In this document: one piece after another, positions 1-9,717 of the stretch | Numbering within the stretch: position 1 is the first letter of the stretch | How the letters are laid out: each line of letters opens with the position of its first letter | DNA from: Myxococcaceae bacterium | GTDB taxonomy: Bacteria; Myxococcota; Myxococcia; Myxococcales; Myxococcaceae | DNA: 64,000 nt | Direction: 5' to 3' | Assembly (NCBI GenBank): GCA_019694595.1 | Contig: JAIBBQ010000001.1 | Location: forward strand, 1-64,000 | Translations under genes and position numbers: made by a program | The notes under the pieces: model-generated | Database searches by the model: none | What the model saw: the letters and a program-made list of their open reading frames with translations, nothing else | Told to the model about the DNA's origin: nothing

Positions 1-383
1 AGCCCGTCGCCGTGGAGCTGCCCGCGGCCCCCCTCGACGCCGGGCAGCAGGAGCCCGCACCGGGGCCCGACGCCGGCGCGGCGCTCGCGGTGGTCCCCCG
101 CCCCGTCGAGCCCGAGCCCGAGGAGCGCCCTGCGCCCAAGGGCCCTGCCGTTCGCCGCGAGAGCCCCAAGCGCGGCGTGGGCTACCTCTCGGTCGACGCG
201 GTGCCGTGGGCCAAGGTGCTCATCGGCGGCAACACCATCGGCGAGACCCCCATCTACGCGTACCCGGTGAAGGAAGGCGAAGCGCTGGTGGTGCTGCAGA
301 ACCCCGAGACCGGCAAGGAAGTGCGCAAGAAGGTGCGCGTGGTGTCGGGCCAGAAGTCGGTGGTGAAGGCCGACCTGCGCTGA
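1..383 (+). CDS. C-terminal end of a PEGA-domain protein (partial)
   Basis: The frame is open to the left edge, so the N-terminus lies outside the window. The visible part is a Pro/Ala/Glu-rich linker followed by about 65 residues starting GYLSVDAVPWAKVLIGG, which look like a PEGA-type beta domain (Val-Pro-x-Ala-x-Val followed by Gly-x-Thr-Pro). In Myxococcota such a linker plus PEGA ending is common on Ser/Thr protein kinases and on envelope proteins. A kinase would fit the FHA-domain activator 42 bp downstream, but no kinase residues are visible here, so that is inference only. Confidence 0.6.
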   Translation, partial: PVAVELPAAPLDAGQQEPAPGPDAGAALAVVPRPVEPEPEERPAPKGPAVRRESPKRGVGYLSVDAVPWAKVLIGGNTIGETPIYAYPVKEGEALVVLQNPETGKEVRKKVRVVSGQKSVVKADLR

Positions 384-425
384 AGTGACAGCCGCCGGGC
401 GCCGTGGTGAAACGGCGGAGCGCCC

Positions 426-1715
<1,290 letters not shown>

Positions 1716-1719
1716 CGGC

Positions 1720-3048
1720 TCAGGTGCGCGAGGCGCGGTCCAGCACGGTGTGGGCGTCGCGCGGCCAGTCGAGCACCTGACGCCCGAGGCTCTTGCCCCC
1801 GCGCGCCAGCGCCTCCAGCGGGTCGAGCAGCGGAGCGTCGAGCGGGTCGAGCCGGCCCAGACCCGCGCGGGCGATGCCGACGAGCTCCAGCGCCGCGTCC
1901 GCCAGGGTGCCGGCGCCGTCCTTCGCTTCGAGCCCATCGCGCCGGGCGGCGGCGTGCAGCTCCAGGTGGGCGGCGAAGGGCCGGGCACGCAGCAACGCGA
2001 GGCCGTCGCTCAGCGCCTGCTCGTCGTAGAGCAGCCCGCGCATCAGCGCCGCCAGCGCCCCGGTGAGCGCCGGGGGCACGCAGTCGGCGCCGCGGACCTC
2101 GAGCACCCGCTTGAGCCGCACCTCGGGGAAGAGCGTGGACAGGTGGTCGGCCCAGTCGGCGCGGCGGGCCGGCTGTCCGTCGAAGCCGTCGCGCAGCAGC
2201 TGGCCGAAGGTCATCGCCGGGTGGAGGTACTGGCCGTTGCGACGCAGGAAGAGCAGCGGCGCCTCGAGCGCCCAGTCCACGTAGGCCCGGTAGCCGAACG
2301 ACCCGTCGAGCATCGCCGGCACGTACCCGCACCGCGCCGCGTCGACGCCGGTCCAGATGTGGCTGCGGTACGAGAGGAAGCCCGACGGGGCGCCCAGCTT
2401 GAGCGGGCTGTTGGCGAAGAGCGCCACCAGGTGAGGCGTGGCACGCGCGGTGAGCGTCACCTTGCGCGCGCAGTCGGCCTCCGAGCGCCAGTCGAGCGAG
2501 ACCTGGCCCGTGGCGGTCATGAGCATCATCTCCAGCGCCATCGGCCCGCGCTTGCCCAGCGTCTCCCGCATCACCCGGTAGCGGGACTTGGGCATCCACG
2601 GCATCGTCGCCACCGCGTCGAACGGCCGGTGCCCGAGGAAGACCACCCGCTGCCCCAGCGCGCGGGTGTGCTCGTTCAGCTCCGCGAGGTGCTCGAGGTT
2701 CTCCTGGTGCGCTGCGCGCGCGGTCAGCTGCGGCGCGCCGGAGAGCTCGAACTGGCCGCCGGGCTCGAGCGAGAGCGTGGCCTTGCCGCGCTGCATGGCG
2801 ATGACCGGCGAGGTGGGCGTCTCGCGGAACTCGGCCCACCCGTGCCGGGCGAAGCGCTCCATCAGCGCCCCGATGCCGTTGGGGCCTTCGTACGGGACCG
2901 GGGCGGTGCCCTGGGCGGGGTAGATGAACTTCTCGTGCTCGAGCCCGACCAGGAGTGCCCCGGCGCGCTCCCCGGCGCGCAGCTCCGCCACCAGGTCGTC
3001 GACCCGGGTCACCGGCGAGTCATCGGTCACTTTTCCGTCGAGCGACAT
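1720..3048 (-). CDS. gshA: glutamate-cysteine ligase, plant type (GCS2 family)
   Basis: The 442-residue product matches the plant/alphaproteobacterial class of glutamate-cysteine ligase. Recognisable stretches are KFIYPAQGTAPVPYEG, MPWMPKSRYRVM, the TATGQVSLDWRSEADCARK block and the SGFLSYRSHIWTGVD substrate region. The enzyme joins glutamate and cysteine through the gamma-carboxyl using ATP, the first step of glutathione synthesis. EgtA, which feeds ergothioneine synthesis, is a related alternative. No glutathione synthetase lies nearby. The stop is 5 bp from the convergent activator gene, and the start is 38 bp from the divergent membrane-protein gene, so the two share a very small promoter region. 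Confidence 0.85.
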   Translation of the reverse strand: MSLDGKVTDDSPVTRVDDLVAELRAGERAGALLVGLEHEKFIYPAQGTAPVPYEGPNGIGALMERFARHGWAEFRETPTSPVIAMQRGKATLSLEPGGQFELSGAPQLTARAAHQENLEHLAELNEHTRALGQRVVFLGHRPFDAVATMPWMPKSRYRVMRETLGKRGPMALEMMLMTATGQVSLDWRSEADCARKVTLTARATPHLVALFANSPLKLGAPSGFLSYRSHIWTGVDAARCGYVPAMLDGSFGYRAYVDWALEAPLLFLRRNGQYLHPAMTFGQLLRDGFDGQPARRADWADHLSTLFPEVRLKRVLEVRGADCVPPALTGALAALMRGLLYDEQALSDGLALLRARPFAAHLELHAAARRDGLEAKDGAGTLADAALELVGIARAGLGRLDPLDAPLLDPLEALARGGKSLGRQVLDWPRDAHTVLDRASRT

Positions 3049-3071
3049 GAAATCGAGCTGGCGCTTATAAC
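3042..3071 (+). promoter_or_regulatory. possible sigma-70-like promoter in a very short divergent gap
   Basis: GCGACA (3042-3047) and TATAAC (3066-3071) are 18 bp apart and precede the membrane-protein gene starting at 3087. Read on the other strand, the same AT-rich patch gives TATAAG (3064-3069) just before the ligase start at 3048. Both transcripts would then have leaders of only a few bases. This rests on sequence match only. Confidence 0.3.
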
Positions 3072-3086
3072 GTTGGACCCTTGGAA

Positions 3087-3845
3087 ATGCCGCGCTCTTT
3101 CCCCCTCGGGGTGCTCGACGGCGCCGCGCTGCCCTTCAAGGCGGTGGGCCTCATCGCGCGCACGCCCCGGCTCCTGGGGCTGGCGTTGATCTCCGCGGTG
3201 GTGACGTCGGGAGTGGTGGTGCTGCTCTTCATCACCCTCTGGCCGCTGGCCCGCAGCATCGCCGAGCACCTGGTGGCCGGCGACGGCACCACCTGGAGCG
3301 TGGTGCGCACCGCGGGGGTGGTGCTGCTCTACGTCGTGCTGCTCGTCTCCACGCTGCTCACGGTGCCGCACCTGGTGCTCGCGCCGCTGGAAGACCCGCT
3401 GTCGGAGGCGACCGAGGTCTCGCTCGGGGGCTTCACGCCGCCGCCGTTCTCCCTGGGCACCTTCGCGCGCGGGGTGGTGCTCTCGGCGTCGCACACGCTG
3501 CTGCGGCTGGTGTTCCTCCTCGGCGGGGTGCTGGTGCTGCTGCCGCTCAACCTGCTGCCGGTGGTGGGCAGCGTGGCGTACGCGGTGGTGTCGTTCACCT
3601 GGTCCGCCTGGTGGGCGGCGAGCGAGTACACCGCGGGACCCGGCGCGCGCCACCACCTGGGCTTCTTCGAGGTCCAGCGGCTCCTGCGCAGAGGGTCCGG
3701 CGCCACGCTGGGCCTGGGCGCGGTGCTGGTGGTGCTCCTGTGGATCCCTCTGGTGAACTTCTTTCTGGTGCCCCTCGCCGTGGTCTCGGGCACGCTGCTG
3801 TACCGGGGCCTCGCCGCGCCGGGCGGGAACGCGGCCCCACCCTGA
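3087..3845 (+). CDS. EI24/CysZ-like integral membrane protein
   Basis: The product of about 252 residues has six or so hydrophobic segments. Its layout is that of the EI24 domain family (CysZ and relatives): an N-terminal LGVLDGAALPFKAVGLIAR stretch, then repeated membrane spans and the conserved PLEDPLSE-type motif (VLAPLEDPLSEATEV, residues about 98-112). E. coli CysZ is a sulfate importer that supports cysteine synthesis. The family is broad, so transport substrate cannot be assigned here, although the divergent neighbour uses cysteine to make gamma-glutamylcysteine. An in-frame TTG at 3081 is an alternative start. No strong Shine-Dalgarno sequence is visible for either. Confidence 0.7.
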   Translation: MPRSFPLGVLDGAALPFKAVGLIARTPRLLGLALISAVVTSGVVVLLFITLWPLARSIAEHLVAGDGTTWSVVRTAGVVLLYVVLLVSTLLTVPHLVLAPLEDPLSEATEVSLGGFTPPPFSLGTFARGVVLSASHTLLRLVFLLGGVLVLLPLNLLPVVGSVAYAVVSFTWSAWWAASEYTAGPGARHHLGFFEVQRLLRRGSGATLGLGAVLVVLLWIPLVNFFLVPLAVVSGTLLYRGLAAPGGNAAPP

Positions 3846-3868
3846 AGTGTTTCGCTCTCAGGCGTTCC

Positions 3869-3897
3869 TTGAAGGCCCCACAGGCCGTGGTTACAGT
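3869..3897 (+). promoter_or_regulatory. possible sigma-70-like promoter of the S41 protease gene
   Basis: TTGAAG (3869-3874) and TACAGT (3892-3897) are separated by exactly 17 bp and lie about 40 bp before the protease start. Each hexamer matches the consensus at four of six positions. Confidence 0.4.
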
Positions 3898-3935
3898 TTT
3901 TCCTTCGAAAGGCCGATTCCCCTCGCTGGGAGCCG

Positions 3936-6900
3936 ATGTCCCCCATGTCCATTCTTCGCCGCATCACCCTCATCGCCGCCCTCCTGGCGGCGTGGGCCTA
4001 CGTCGGCAACGACCGCACCCCGCTGCCCATGGGCCTGCCGGTGGCGGAGGCCGCGTCCCGCCTCGACGACGCTGACGCCCCCCAGAAGGGCCCGCACGAC
4101 CTCTCGGCGCTGCGCGTCTTCTCCAAGGTCGTCATCTACGTGAAGGACAACTACGTCGACCCCAAGCGCGTGAAGCCCAAGGAGATGATGGTGCAGGCGC
4201 TGGAGTATGTGGAGAAGGCCGTGCCCGACGTGATGGTCGACGGCACCGCCGAGAGCGGCAAGCTGCGGCTGTCGGTGAACGGCAAGCTCAAGGAGCTCGA
4301 CATCAGCACCGTCGACTCGCTGTGGAAGATGAGCTTCCAGCTCAAGGAAGTCTTCGACTTCATCTCCCGGAACATGCGGCCCATCGAGGACACGCGGGAG
4401 ATCGAATACGCCGCCATCAACGGCATGCTGTCCACGCTGGACCCGCACTCCATCCTGCTGCGGCCCGACCTGTACCGGGAGATGAAGCTGCAGACCAAGG
4501 GCGAGTTCGGCGGCCTGGGCTTCGTCATCACCATGAAGGAAGGCAACCTCACGGTGAACAAGGTGCTGCCCAAGACGCCGGCAGCGCGCGCGGGCATCAA
4601 GAAGGACGACCTCATCAAGAAGATCGGCGAGGAATCGACGGTCAACATGGACCTCAACGAGGCCGTGTCCAAGCTGCGCGGCCCGGTCGACTCCAAGGTC
4701 ACCATCACCATCGAGCGCAAGAACGAGAAGCCGCTGGTGCTCACCGTCACCCGCGCGCTCATCAACATCGAGTCGGTGCAGTCCAAGCTGCTCGCCCAGA
4801 ACGTGGGCTACGTGCGGCTGAAGAACTTCCAGGGCAACACCACCCGCCACCTGCAGCAGTCGCTCCAGGAGCTCGAGCAGCAGGCGAAGGAGAAGGGCTC
4901 GCCCAACGGCATCAAGGGCCTGGTGCTCGACCTCCGCGGCAACCCGGGTGGCCTGCTCGACCAGGCGATCCAGGTGAGCGACCTCTTCGTGAGCCAGGGC
5001 ACCATCGTGGCCACGGTGGGCTTCTCCGACAAGCTGCGCGACGAGAAGAAGGCCCACGCCGACGACGACGACGCCACCTTCCCCATCGCGGTGCTGGTGA
5101 ACCCGGGCTCGGCGTCGGCCTCGGAGATCGTCGCCGGCGCGCTCAAGAACCTGAACCGCGCGGTCATCATCGGCCGGCAGACGTTCGGCAAGGGCAGCGT
5201 GCAGGTGCTCTACGACTTCCCCGACGACTCGGCGCTCAAGCTGACCATCGCCAAGTACCTCACCCCCGGCGACATCAGCATCCAGGAAGTGGGCATCACG
5301 CCCGACATCGAGCTCATCCCCACCCGGGTGTCGAAGGAGCGCGTCGACGTCTTCGCGCCCCGCCGCACCATGGGTGAGGCCGACCTCGACCACCACTTCG
5401 GCAACCCCAGCAACGCGCAGGCGGTGAAGAAGCGCGACGACGTGGTGCTGCGCGAGAAGCCGTCGGACTCGCTGCGCTTCCTGAAGGACGAGCCCAAGAA
5501 GAAGGAACCCGAGGTCGCCAAGGCGCCGGCGCCGGCCCCCGAGAAGAAGGACGCGAAGGACGCCAAGAAGGGCGAGAAGAACCCGCTCACCGACAGCCCC
5601 GAGGCCGCGCCGGAGGAGCTCGACGACCAGCTCGACGCCGAGTCGCAGGACGAGGTGAAGGAAGACTTCGAGGTCGTCTTCGCCCGCGACTACGTGCTCG
5701 CCGCGCCGTTCGCCAAGCGCGACAAGATGATCGAGGCCGGCAAGCGCTTCGTGCTCGAGAAGCGCCAGGTCGAAGAGCAGCGCATCGCGTCGGCCATCGG
5801 CGCGCTGGGCATCGACTGGAGCACCGGTGAGACGCCCAAGAAGGTCGAGCTCGCCGGGGTGCTCAAGCCGGGCCTCGACCGCAAGATCCCCGCCGGCGAG
5901 ACCGTGCAGCTCGAGCTCACGGTGGAGAACCGCGGCGCGGAACCCCTGCACCGCCTGCGCGCCTGGTCGGAGTCGGACAACGGCTACCTCGACCGCCGCG
6001 AGTTCCTCTTCGGCACCGTGAAGAGCGGCGAGAAGAAGAGCTGGAGCGTGCAGGTCAAGCTGCCCAAGGACCTCACCTCGCGGCGCGACGGCATCACCGT
6101 GCACTTCCAGGACGACAGCGGCGTGCTCACCGAGACGGTGGTGGGCGAGCTCAACTTCGTCGAGCTGCCGCGGCCCAGCTTCGCCTTCAACTACCAGCTG
6201 CTCGACGACGGCCAGGGCGGCAACGGCGACGGCGTCGCGCAGCGCGGCGAGGAGCTCACCCTGCTGGTCGACGTCACCAACGTCGGCACCGGCAAGGCGC
6301 TCGACACCTTCACGTCGATCAAGAATGAGTCGGACCAGAACGTCTTCATCGAGAAGGGCCGCTTCAAGCTCGGAGAGCTGGCGCCGGGCGAGACCAAGAC
6401 CGCGCGCTTCAACCTCCAGGTGAAGAAGGGCTACGCGAAGGACGACTTCGCGGTGCGCTTCGCGGTCATCGACGAGCCGCTGGAAGAGTTCGCCACCGAC
6501 AAGCTGGTGATTCCGGTGGCGAGCGAGAAGTCGACCCCGGTGGCGCTCGAGGCCCACAAGGGCGTGGTGAAGCTCGCCGAGAAGACCGAGCTGCTCGCCG
6601 AGGCCGACCCCGGCGGCCGCGTGGTGGCGCGCCTGCCCAAGGGCGCCACGGTCAACGAGCTCGCCCGCGGCAGCGCGGTGGCCCGGGTGGAATGGGACAA
6701 GGACCGCTTCGCCTTCGTGCGCCTGGCCGACCTCAAGGACGCCAAGGGCCAGAAGGCCGCGCCCGTGAAGGACGTGGCGTTCCAGAGCCTGCGCCACCCG
6801 CCGGACATCGCGCTCAGCATCGACCCGGCGCAGGGCGGCACGGTGGCCGACACCGAGCGCTTCACGCTCTCGGCGGTGGTGACCGACCCGCAGCTCCTCG

Positions 6901-7121
6901 ACGTGTACGTGCTGGTCAACGACCAGAAGGTCTTCTTCAAGGGCCACGGCGACGAGCCGAAGCTCAAGCTGACGACCGACTTCGCGCTCAAGGAAGGCAA
7001 CAACCTGGTCACCGTGGTGGCCCGCGAGAGCCAGGACTTCGCGGCCCGCAAGACGGTGGTCATTCGCCGGCGGCCGGCGGCGGTGGCGCAGAAGCTCCTC
7101 GGCACGCAGGCGGCCCAGTAG
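3936..7121 (+). CDS. S41 carboxyl-terminal processing protease with long C-terminal extension
   Basis: The 1061-residue product starts with an export signal (about residues 5-25). An N-terminal helical region leads to a PDZ domain (about 190-270, GGLGFVITMKEGN...) and an S41 protease core (about 290-460). The catalytic dyad is visible as Ser394 in PGSASASEI and Lys419 in TFGKGSVQ, with the usual 25-residue spacing. Typical Ctp/Prc proteases have 400-680 residues. Here a Lys/Ala/Pro/Glu linker (about 510-570) is followed by some 480 extra residues that look like beta-sandwich domains (ETVQLELTVENRGAEPL and a similar later ELTLLVDVTNVGTGKAL block) and an SH3-like stretch. The protease probably acts in the periplasm, trimming envelope proteins. 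The role of the tail is unknown. Confidence 0.9.
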   Translation: MSPMSILRRITLIAALLAAWAYVGNDRTPLPMGLPVAEAASRLDDADAPQKGPHDLSALRVFSKVVIYVKDNYVDPKRVKPKEMMVQALEYVEKAVPDVMVDGTAESGKLRLSVNGKLKELDISTVDSLWKMSFQLKEVFDFISRNMRPIEDTREIEYAAINGMLSTLDPHSILLRPDLYREMKLQTKGEFGGLGFVITMKEGNLTVNKVLPKTPAARAGIKKDDLIKKIGEESTVNMDLNEAVSKLRGPVDSKVTITIERKNEKPLVLTVTRALINIESVQSKLLAQNVGYVRLKNFQGNTTRHLQQSLQELEQQAKEKGSPNGIKGLVLDLRGNPGGLLDQAIQVSDLFVSQGTIVATVGFSDKLRDEKKAHADDDDATFPIAVLVNPGSASASEIVAGALKNLNRAVIIGRQTFGKGSVQVLYDFPDDSALKLTIAKYLTPGDISIQEVGITPDIELIPTRVSKERVDVFAPRRTMGEADLDHHFGNPSNAQAVKKRDDVVLREKPSDSLRFLKDEPKKKEPEVAKAPAPAPEKKDAKDAKKGEKNPLTDSPEAAPEELDDQLDAESQDEVKEDFEVVFARDYVLAAPFAKRDKMIEAGKRFVLEKRQVEEQRIASAIGALGIDWSTGETPKKVELAGVLKPGLDRKIPAGETVQLELTVENRGAEPLHRLRAWSESDNGYLDRREFLFGTVKSGEKKSWSVQVKLPKDLTSRRDGITVHFQDDSGVLTETVVGELNFVELPRPSFAFNYQLLDDGQGGNGDGVAQRGEELTLLVDVTNVGTGKALDTFTSIKNESDQNVFIEKGRFKLGELAPGETKTARFNLQVKKGYAKDDFAVRFAVIDEPLEEFATDKLVIPVASEKSTPVALEAHKGVVKLAEKTELLAEADPGGRVVARLPKGATVNELARGSAVARVEWDKDRFAFVRLADLKDAKGQKAAPVKDVAFQSLRHPPDIALSIDPAQGGTVADTERFTLSAVVTDPQLLDVYVLVNDQKVFFKGHGDEPKLKLTTDFALKEGNNLVTVVARESQDFAARKTVVIRRRPAAVAQKLLGTQAAQ

Positions 7122-7135
7122 CCACCTGCGGCGGC

Positions 7136-7163
7136 CGGCCCGGCTTCCAAAAGCACCGGGCCG
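7136..7163 (+). terminator. hairpin after the S41 protease gene
   Basis: The arms CGGCCCGG-type 7136-7143 and 7156-7163 form an 8-bp GC-rich stem with a 12-base loop, 15 bp past the protease stop. There is no T-run, so factor-independent termination is uncertain. Confidence 0.35.
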
Positions 7164-7214
7164 CGGAAGCGAAATTGATCGACCGGGGGCGCGACGCTAG
7201 CGTGCCCCGCGGTG

Positions 7215-8108
7215 ATGCGTTCCTGCCTCCGATGGTCCCTGCTCGTCGGCGCCCTGCTCGGCGCCGTCGCCCACGCCGACCCGTACGACCTGCGCATCTA
7301 CCAGCTGGGCAACCCCGCCAAGGACGGCTTCAACTACTCCGCCCAGGCGAACGGCAACTTCCGCATCATGGCCCGGCAGCTCGCCGCGGCCATCACCTCG
7401 GTGAACCTGGGGCCGCCCGAGACGCTCGGGCACTCGGGCTTCGCGGTGGGCGTCGAGCTGTCGGTGGTCGACTTCGGCGCCCAGGAAGTGAAGCTGCCGA
7501 CCGAGAGCACCTTCCAGGGCCCGCTGCTCATTCCGTCGCTCCACATCCGCAAGGGGCTGCCCTTCTCGCTGGAGATCGGCGCCCGCGCCGGGTGGATCGA
7601 GAAGAGCCGCATGGGCACCGCGACGCTCGAGCTCAAGTGGGCGCTCAACGAAGGCTTCACCTACCTGCCGGACATCGGCGTGCGCGGGAACCTCACCCGC
7701 CTGGTGAACAGCCGCGACTTCGACATCACCACCGGCGGCATCGACATCGGCGTCGGCAAGCAGTTCGCCATCGGCGGCATGGTGACGCTCACGCCGTACG
7801 TGGGGTGGAACCTGCTCTTCGTGGGCGCCTCGACGGGGAACGTCGACTTCCGCCCCGACCGCTCGCTCCAGGAAGCCGACACCCCCAACGCCCAGTTCAA
7901 GGACGTCACCGTCTTCGAGCCGCTCTTCGCCGCGGCCAACACCCACAACCGCTTCTACGGTGGGCTGCGCTTCATCGGCGGGGTGCTGCAGGTGGGCGCC
8001 GAGTTCTCGTACTCCATCATCGGCAAGTTCAACGACTCCACCTCGGGGACCGAGCGCTCGGTCCCCGGCGTGCTCGCCATCAACAGCACCATCGGCCTCG
8101 ACTTCTGA
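7215..8108 (+). CDS. secreted beta-rich protein, probable outer-membrane barrel
   Basis: The product of about 297 residues begins with a clear signal peptide (MRSCLRWSLLVGALLGAVAHA, cleavage after AHA). The mature part has alternating hydrophobic/polar strands with many Gly and aromatic residues and ends in GLDF, a C-terminal Phe as in many outer-membrane barrels. I recognise no named family. A GTG at 7212 directly precedes the chosen ATG. A weak hairpin separates it from the upstream protease gene, so it may be transcribed independently. Confidence 0.65.
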   Translation: MRSCLRWSLLVGALLGAVAHADPYDLRIYQLGNPAKDGFNYSAQANGNFRIMARQLAAAITSVNLGPPETLGHSGFAVGVELSVVDFGAQEVKLPTESTFQGPLLIPSLHIRKGLPFSLEIGARAGWIEKSRMGTATLELKWALNEGFTYLPDIGVRGNLTRLVNSRDFDITTGGIDIGVGKQFAIGGMVTLTPYVGWNLLFVGASTGNVDFRPDRSLQEADTPNAQFKDVTVFEPLFAAANTHNRFYGGLRFIGGVLQVGAEFSYSIIGKFNDSTSGTERSVPGVLAINSTIGLDF

Positions 8109-8135
8109 CCGCGCCGAGGCCGACGGGCCTTCGCG

Positions 8136-8636
8136 TCAGCCGAGCAGACCGCCGAGCATGCCGCCCAGGCCACCGGCCGCCGGAGCCGCCGCGCCGGGCG
8201 CCGCCGGAGCCTGCGCGCCCGACAGCAGCGCCATCAGCTTGGGGAGCGCCAGGCTCACCACCACCTGCGCCACCGCGGGCGACAGGCCGGTCTTCTGGGC
8301 CACCACGGGGGCGATGAGCGCCACCAGGGGGTTCGGCGCGCCGGGCTGACCGGGCTGACCGGGCGCCGGAGCCACCGCCGGGGTCGCCGCGCCGCCCAGC
8401 ATGCCGGCCAGGCCGCCGAGCGACGGACCCGCGCCACCCGCGCCGCCGGTGAGGCCGCCGAGCAGCCCACCGAGGGACGCCACGCCACCCTGCGCCACCT
8501 GCGCGCTGGCGCCTTCTGCCGTGGCGGTGACCGCCGCGGTCGCCTGCTGCTGGTTCAGCCCCTGCCCCTGCAGCTCCTTGAGGAGCGAGGCGCCTTCACC
8601 GGACTGCAGAAACGGACCGACGAGCTGCTCGAGCAT
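8136..8636 (-). CDS. DUF937-like Gly/Ala-rich protein
   Basis: The 166-residue product opens MLEQLVGPFLQSGEG and has a Gln-rich helix followed by Gly-Gly-Leu-rich segments (LGGLLGGLTGG, GGLGGMLGGLLG) around a hydrophobic helix LVALIAPVVAQKTGLSPAVA. This pattern matches the DUF937/YidB-like family, whose function is not established. There is no signal peptide. The ATG at 8636 is chosen because upstream in-frame sequence reads through the neighbouring phosphodiesterase gene in another frame. It is convergent with the barrel gene. Confidence 0.6.
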   Translation of the reverse strand: MLEQLVGPFLQSGEGASLLKELQGQGLNQQQATAAVTATAEGASAQVAQGGVASLGGLLGGLTGGAGGAGPSLGGLAGMLGGAATPAVAPAPGQPGQPGAPNPLVALIAPVVAQKTGLSPAVAQVVVSLALPKLMALLSGAQAPAAPGAAAPAAGGLGGMLGGLLG

Positions 8637-8704
8637 GGGGAGACCTGTTCCTTGGACCGCGGGTGTGCGGCGGCGCGTACCACACGCCTTCGGAATCAGG
8701 GAGG

Positions 8705-9421
8705 TCAGCGGCGCAGCTCGGCGCGCAGCGCGCCCGGGCGGTTGGTGATGACCGCGGCCACGCCCAGGCCGCGCAGGTCGCGGGCCACGTCGGGGTCGTC
8801 GACCGTCCACACGTTCACCGCGCGGCCCTGGGCTTGCCAGCCGGCCACCCGCTCGGGGGTCGCCTGACCGTGGAACGGGTGCACCGCGGCGGGCCGCAAC
8901 AGCGGCAGCCAGAGGTGGGCCTGCGGCCAGTAGGCCTTGTCGGGGTCGATGAGCCAGCCGCGCTCGATGTGTGGCGCCGCGGCGGCGAAGCGCACCAGGC
9001 AGAACGGGTTGAAGCTGGAGACGATGATGCGCTCGCGCTCGCCGCGCGCGCGCAGGCAGGCGGCGACCTCCACCGCGAGGCCCCGATCGTCGAGGGTGTC
9101 GCACTTGAGCTCGACGTTCACCCGCATGGAGAACGGCACCAGCGACAGCACCTCCTCGAGCAGCGGCAGCCTGGCGGGCATGCCGCGGTGAGCGCCCACG
9201 TCGGCGCGCTTGAGCTTCCACCACCGGGTCTGCGCCACCTGCCAGGGCAGGTGCGCCAGGCGCTCCAGCGACTCGTCGTGGCAGACCACCAGCTCGCCCG
9301 ACGCGCAGCGCATTACGTCGAGTTCCACGCCGTCGGCGCCCTGGTCCACCGCACCCTGGAACGCCTCCAGCGTGTTCTCGGGGAAGTCGGCGCTCGCGCC
9401 GCGGTGAGCCCAGATCTCCAT
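8705..9421 (-). CDS. glycerophosphodiester phosphodiesterase (GDPD family)
   Basis: The 238-residue product has the family hallmarks: AHRGASADFPENTLEAF at the N-terminus (catalytic His and Glu), GVELDVMRCASGELVVCHDE (metal-binding Glu/Asp and second His), NVELK, and a C-terminal VNVWTVDDPD block. It hydrolyses glycerophosphodiesters to glycerol-3-phosphate and an alcohol. No signal peptide is seen, so it is probably cytoplasmic. Start at ATG 9421 (MEIWAHRG) is chosen because it places the catalytic motif at the expected N-terminal position. Confidence 0.92.
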   Translation of the reverse strand: MEIWAHRGASADFPENTLEAFQGAVDQGADGVELDVMRCASGELVVCHDESLERLAHLPWQVAQTRWWKLKRADVGAHRGMPARLPLLEEVLSLVPFSMRVNVELKCDTLDDRGLAVEVAACLRARGERERIIVSSFNPFCLVRFAAAAPHIERGWLIDPDKAYWPQAHLWLPLLRPAAVHPFHGQATPERVAGWQAQGRAVNVWTVDDPDVARDLRGLGVAAVITNRPGALRAELRR

Positions 9422-9428
9422 GAGCCGA

Positions 9429-9457
9429 TGAATTGCCAGGCCTGGCGTACAGGTCAA
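9429..9457 (-). promoter_or_regulatory. possible operator palindrome upstream of the phosphodiesterase gene
   Basis: GCCAGGCCTGGC (9435-9446) is a perfect 12-bp palindrome. It lies just downstream of a TTGACC hexamer (9452-9457, minus strand) that could serve as a -35 box. A poor -10 candidate sits at 9429-9434. The location in the divergent gap with the TatA-like gene would suit a repressor site. Confidence 0.3.
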
Positions 9458-9493
9458 GTTGCGCCGGGCGGCCCGCGAGAGCATCCTTGCCGC

Positions 9494-9709
9494 ATGTCGC
9501 TCAGCTTCGGGGAGATCGCGGTCATCGCGATCACCCTCGCCATCATCTTCTCGGCCTCGCGCATGAGCGCGCTCGGCAACGCGCTGGGCAAGTTCGTCTA
9601 CTCGTTCAAGAAGGCGTCGAAGGGGGCGGGCTTCGTCGACGCGCCCAAGACGCTGCAGCGGGACTCGCGCGCGGTGGAAGACGCGCAGCTGGTCGACCGC
9701 AAGCCCTGA
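9494..9709 (+). CDS. TatA/Hcf106-like small membrane protein
   Basis: The 71-residue product has the TatA plan: a short N-terminal membrane helix (FGEIAVIAITLAIIF), a hinge, then an amphipathic helix rich in basic residues (LGNALGKFVYSFKKASKG) and an acidic tail. TatA/E subunits assemble the twin-arginine export pore. The usual Phe-Gly hinge and Leu-Pro that follow are replaced by FSASRMSALG, so this is a divergent member. No tatB or tatC is nearby. Confidence 0.6.
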   Translation: MSLSFGEIAVIAITLAIIFSASRMSALGNALGKFVYSFKKASKGAGFVDAPKTLQRDSRAVEDAQLVDRKP

Positions 9710-9717
9710 GCGGAGCC

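Noticed and set aside
3891-6947. A 1018-residue minus-strand frame opposite the S41 protease
   Set aside because: The sense strand encodes a protease with an intact catalytic dyad; the antisense reading is low-complexity.
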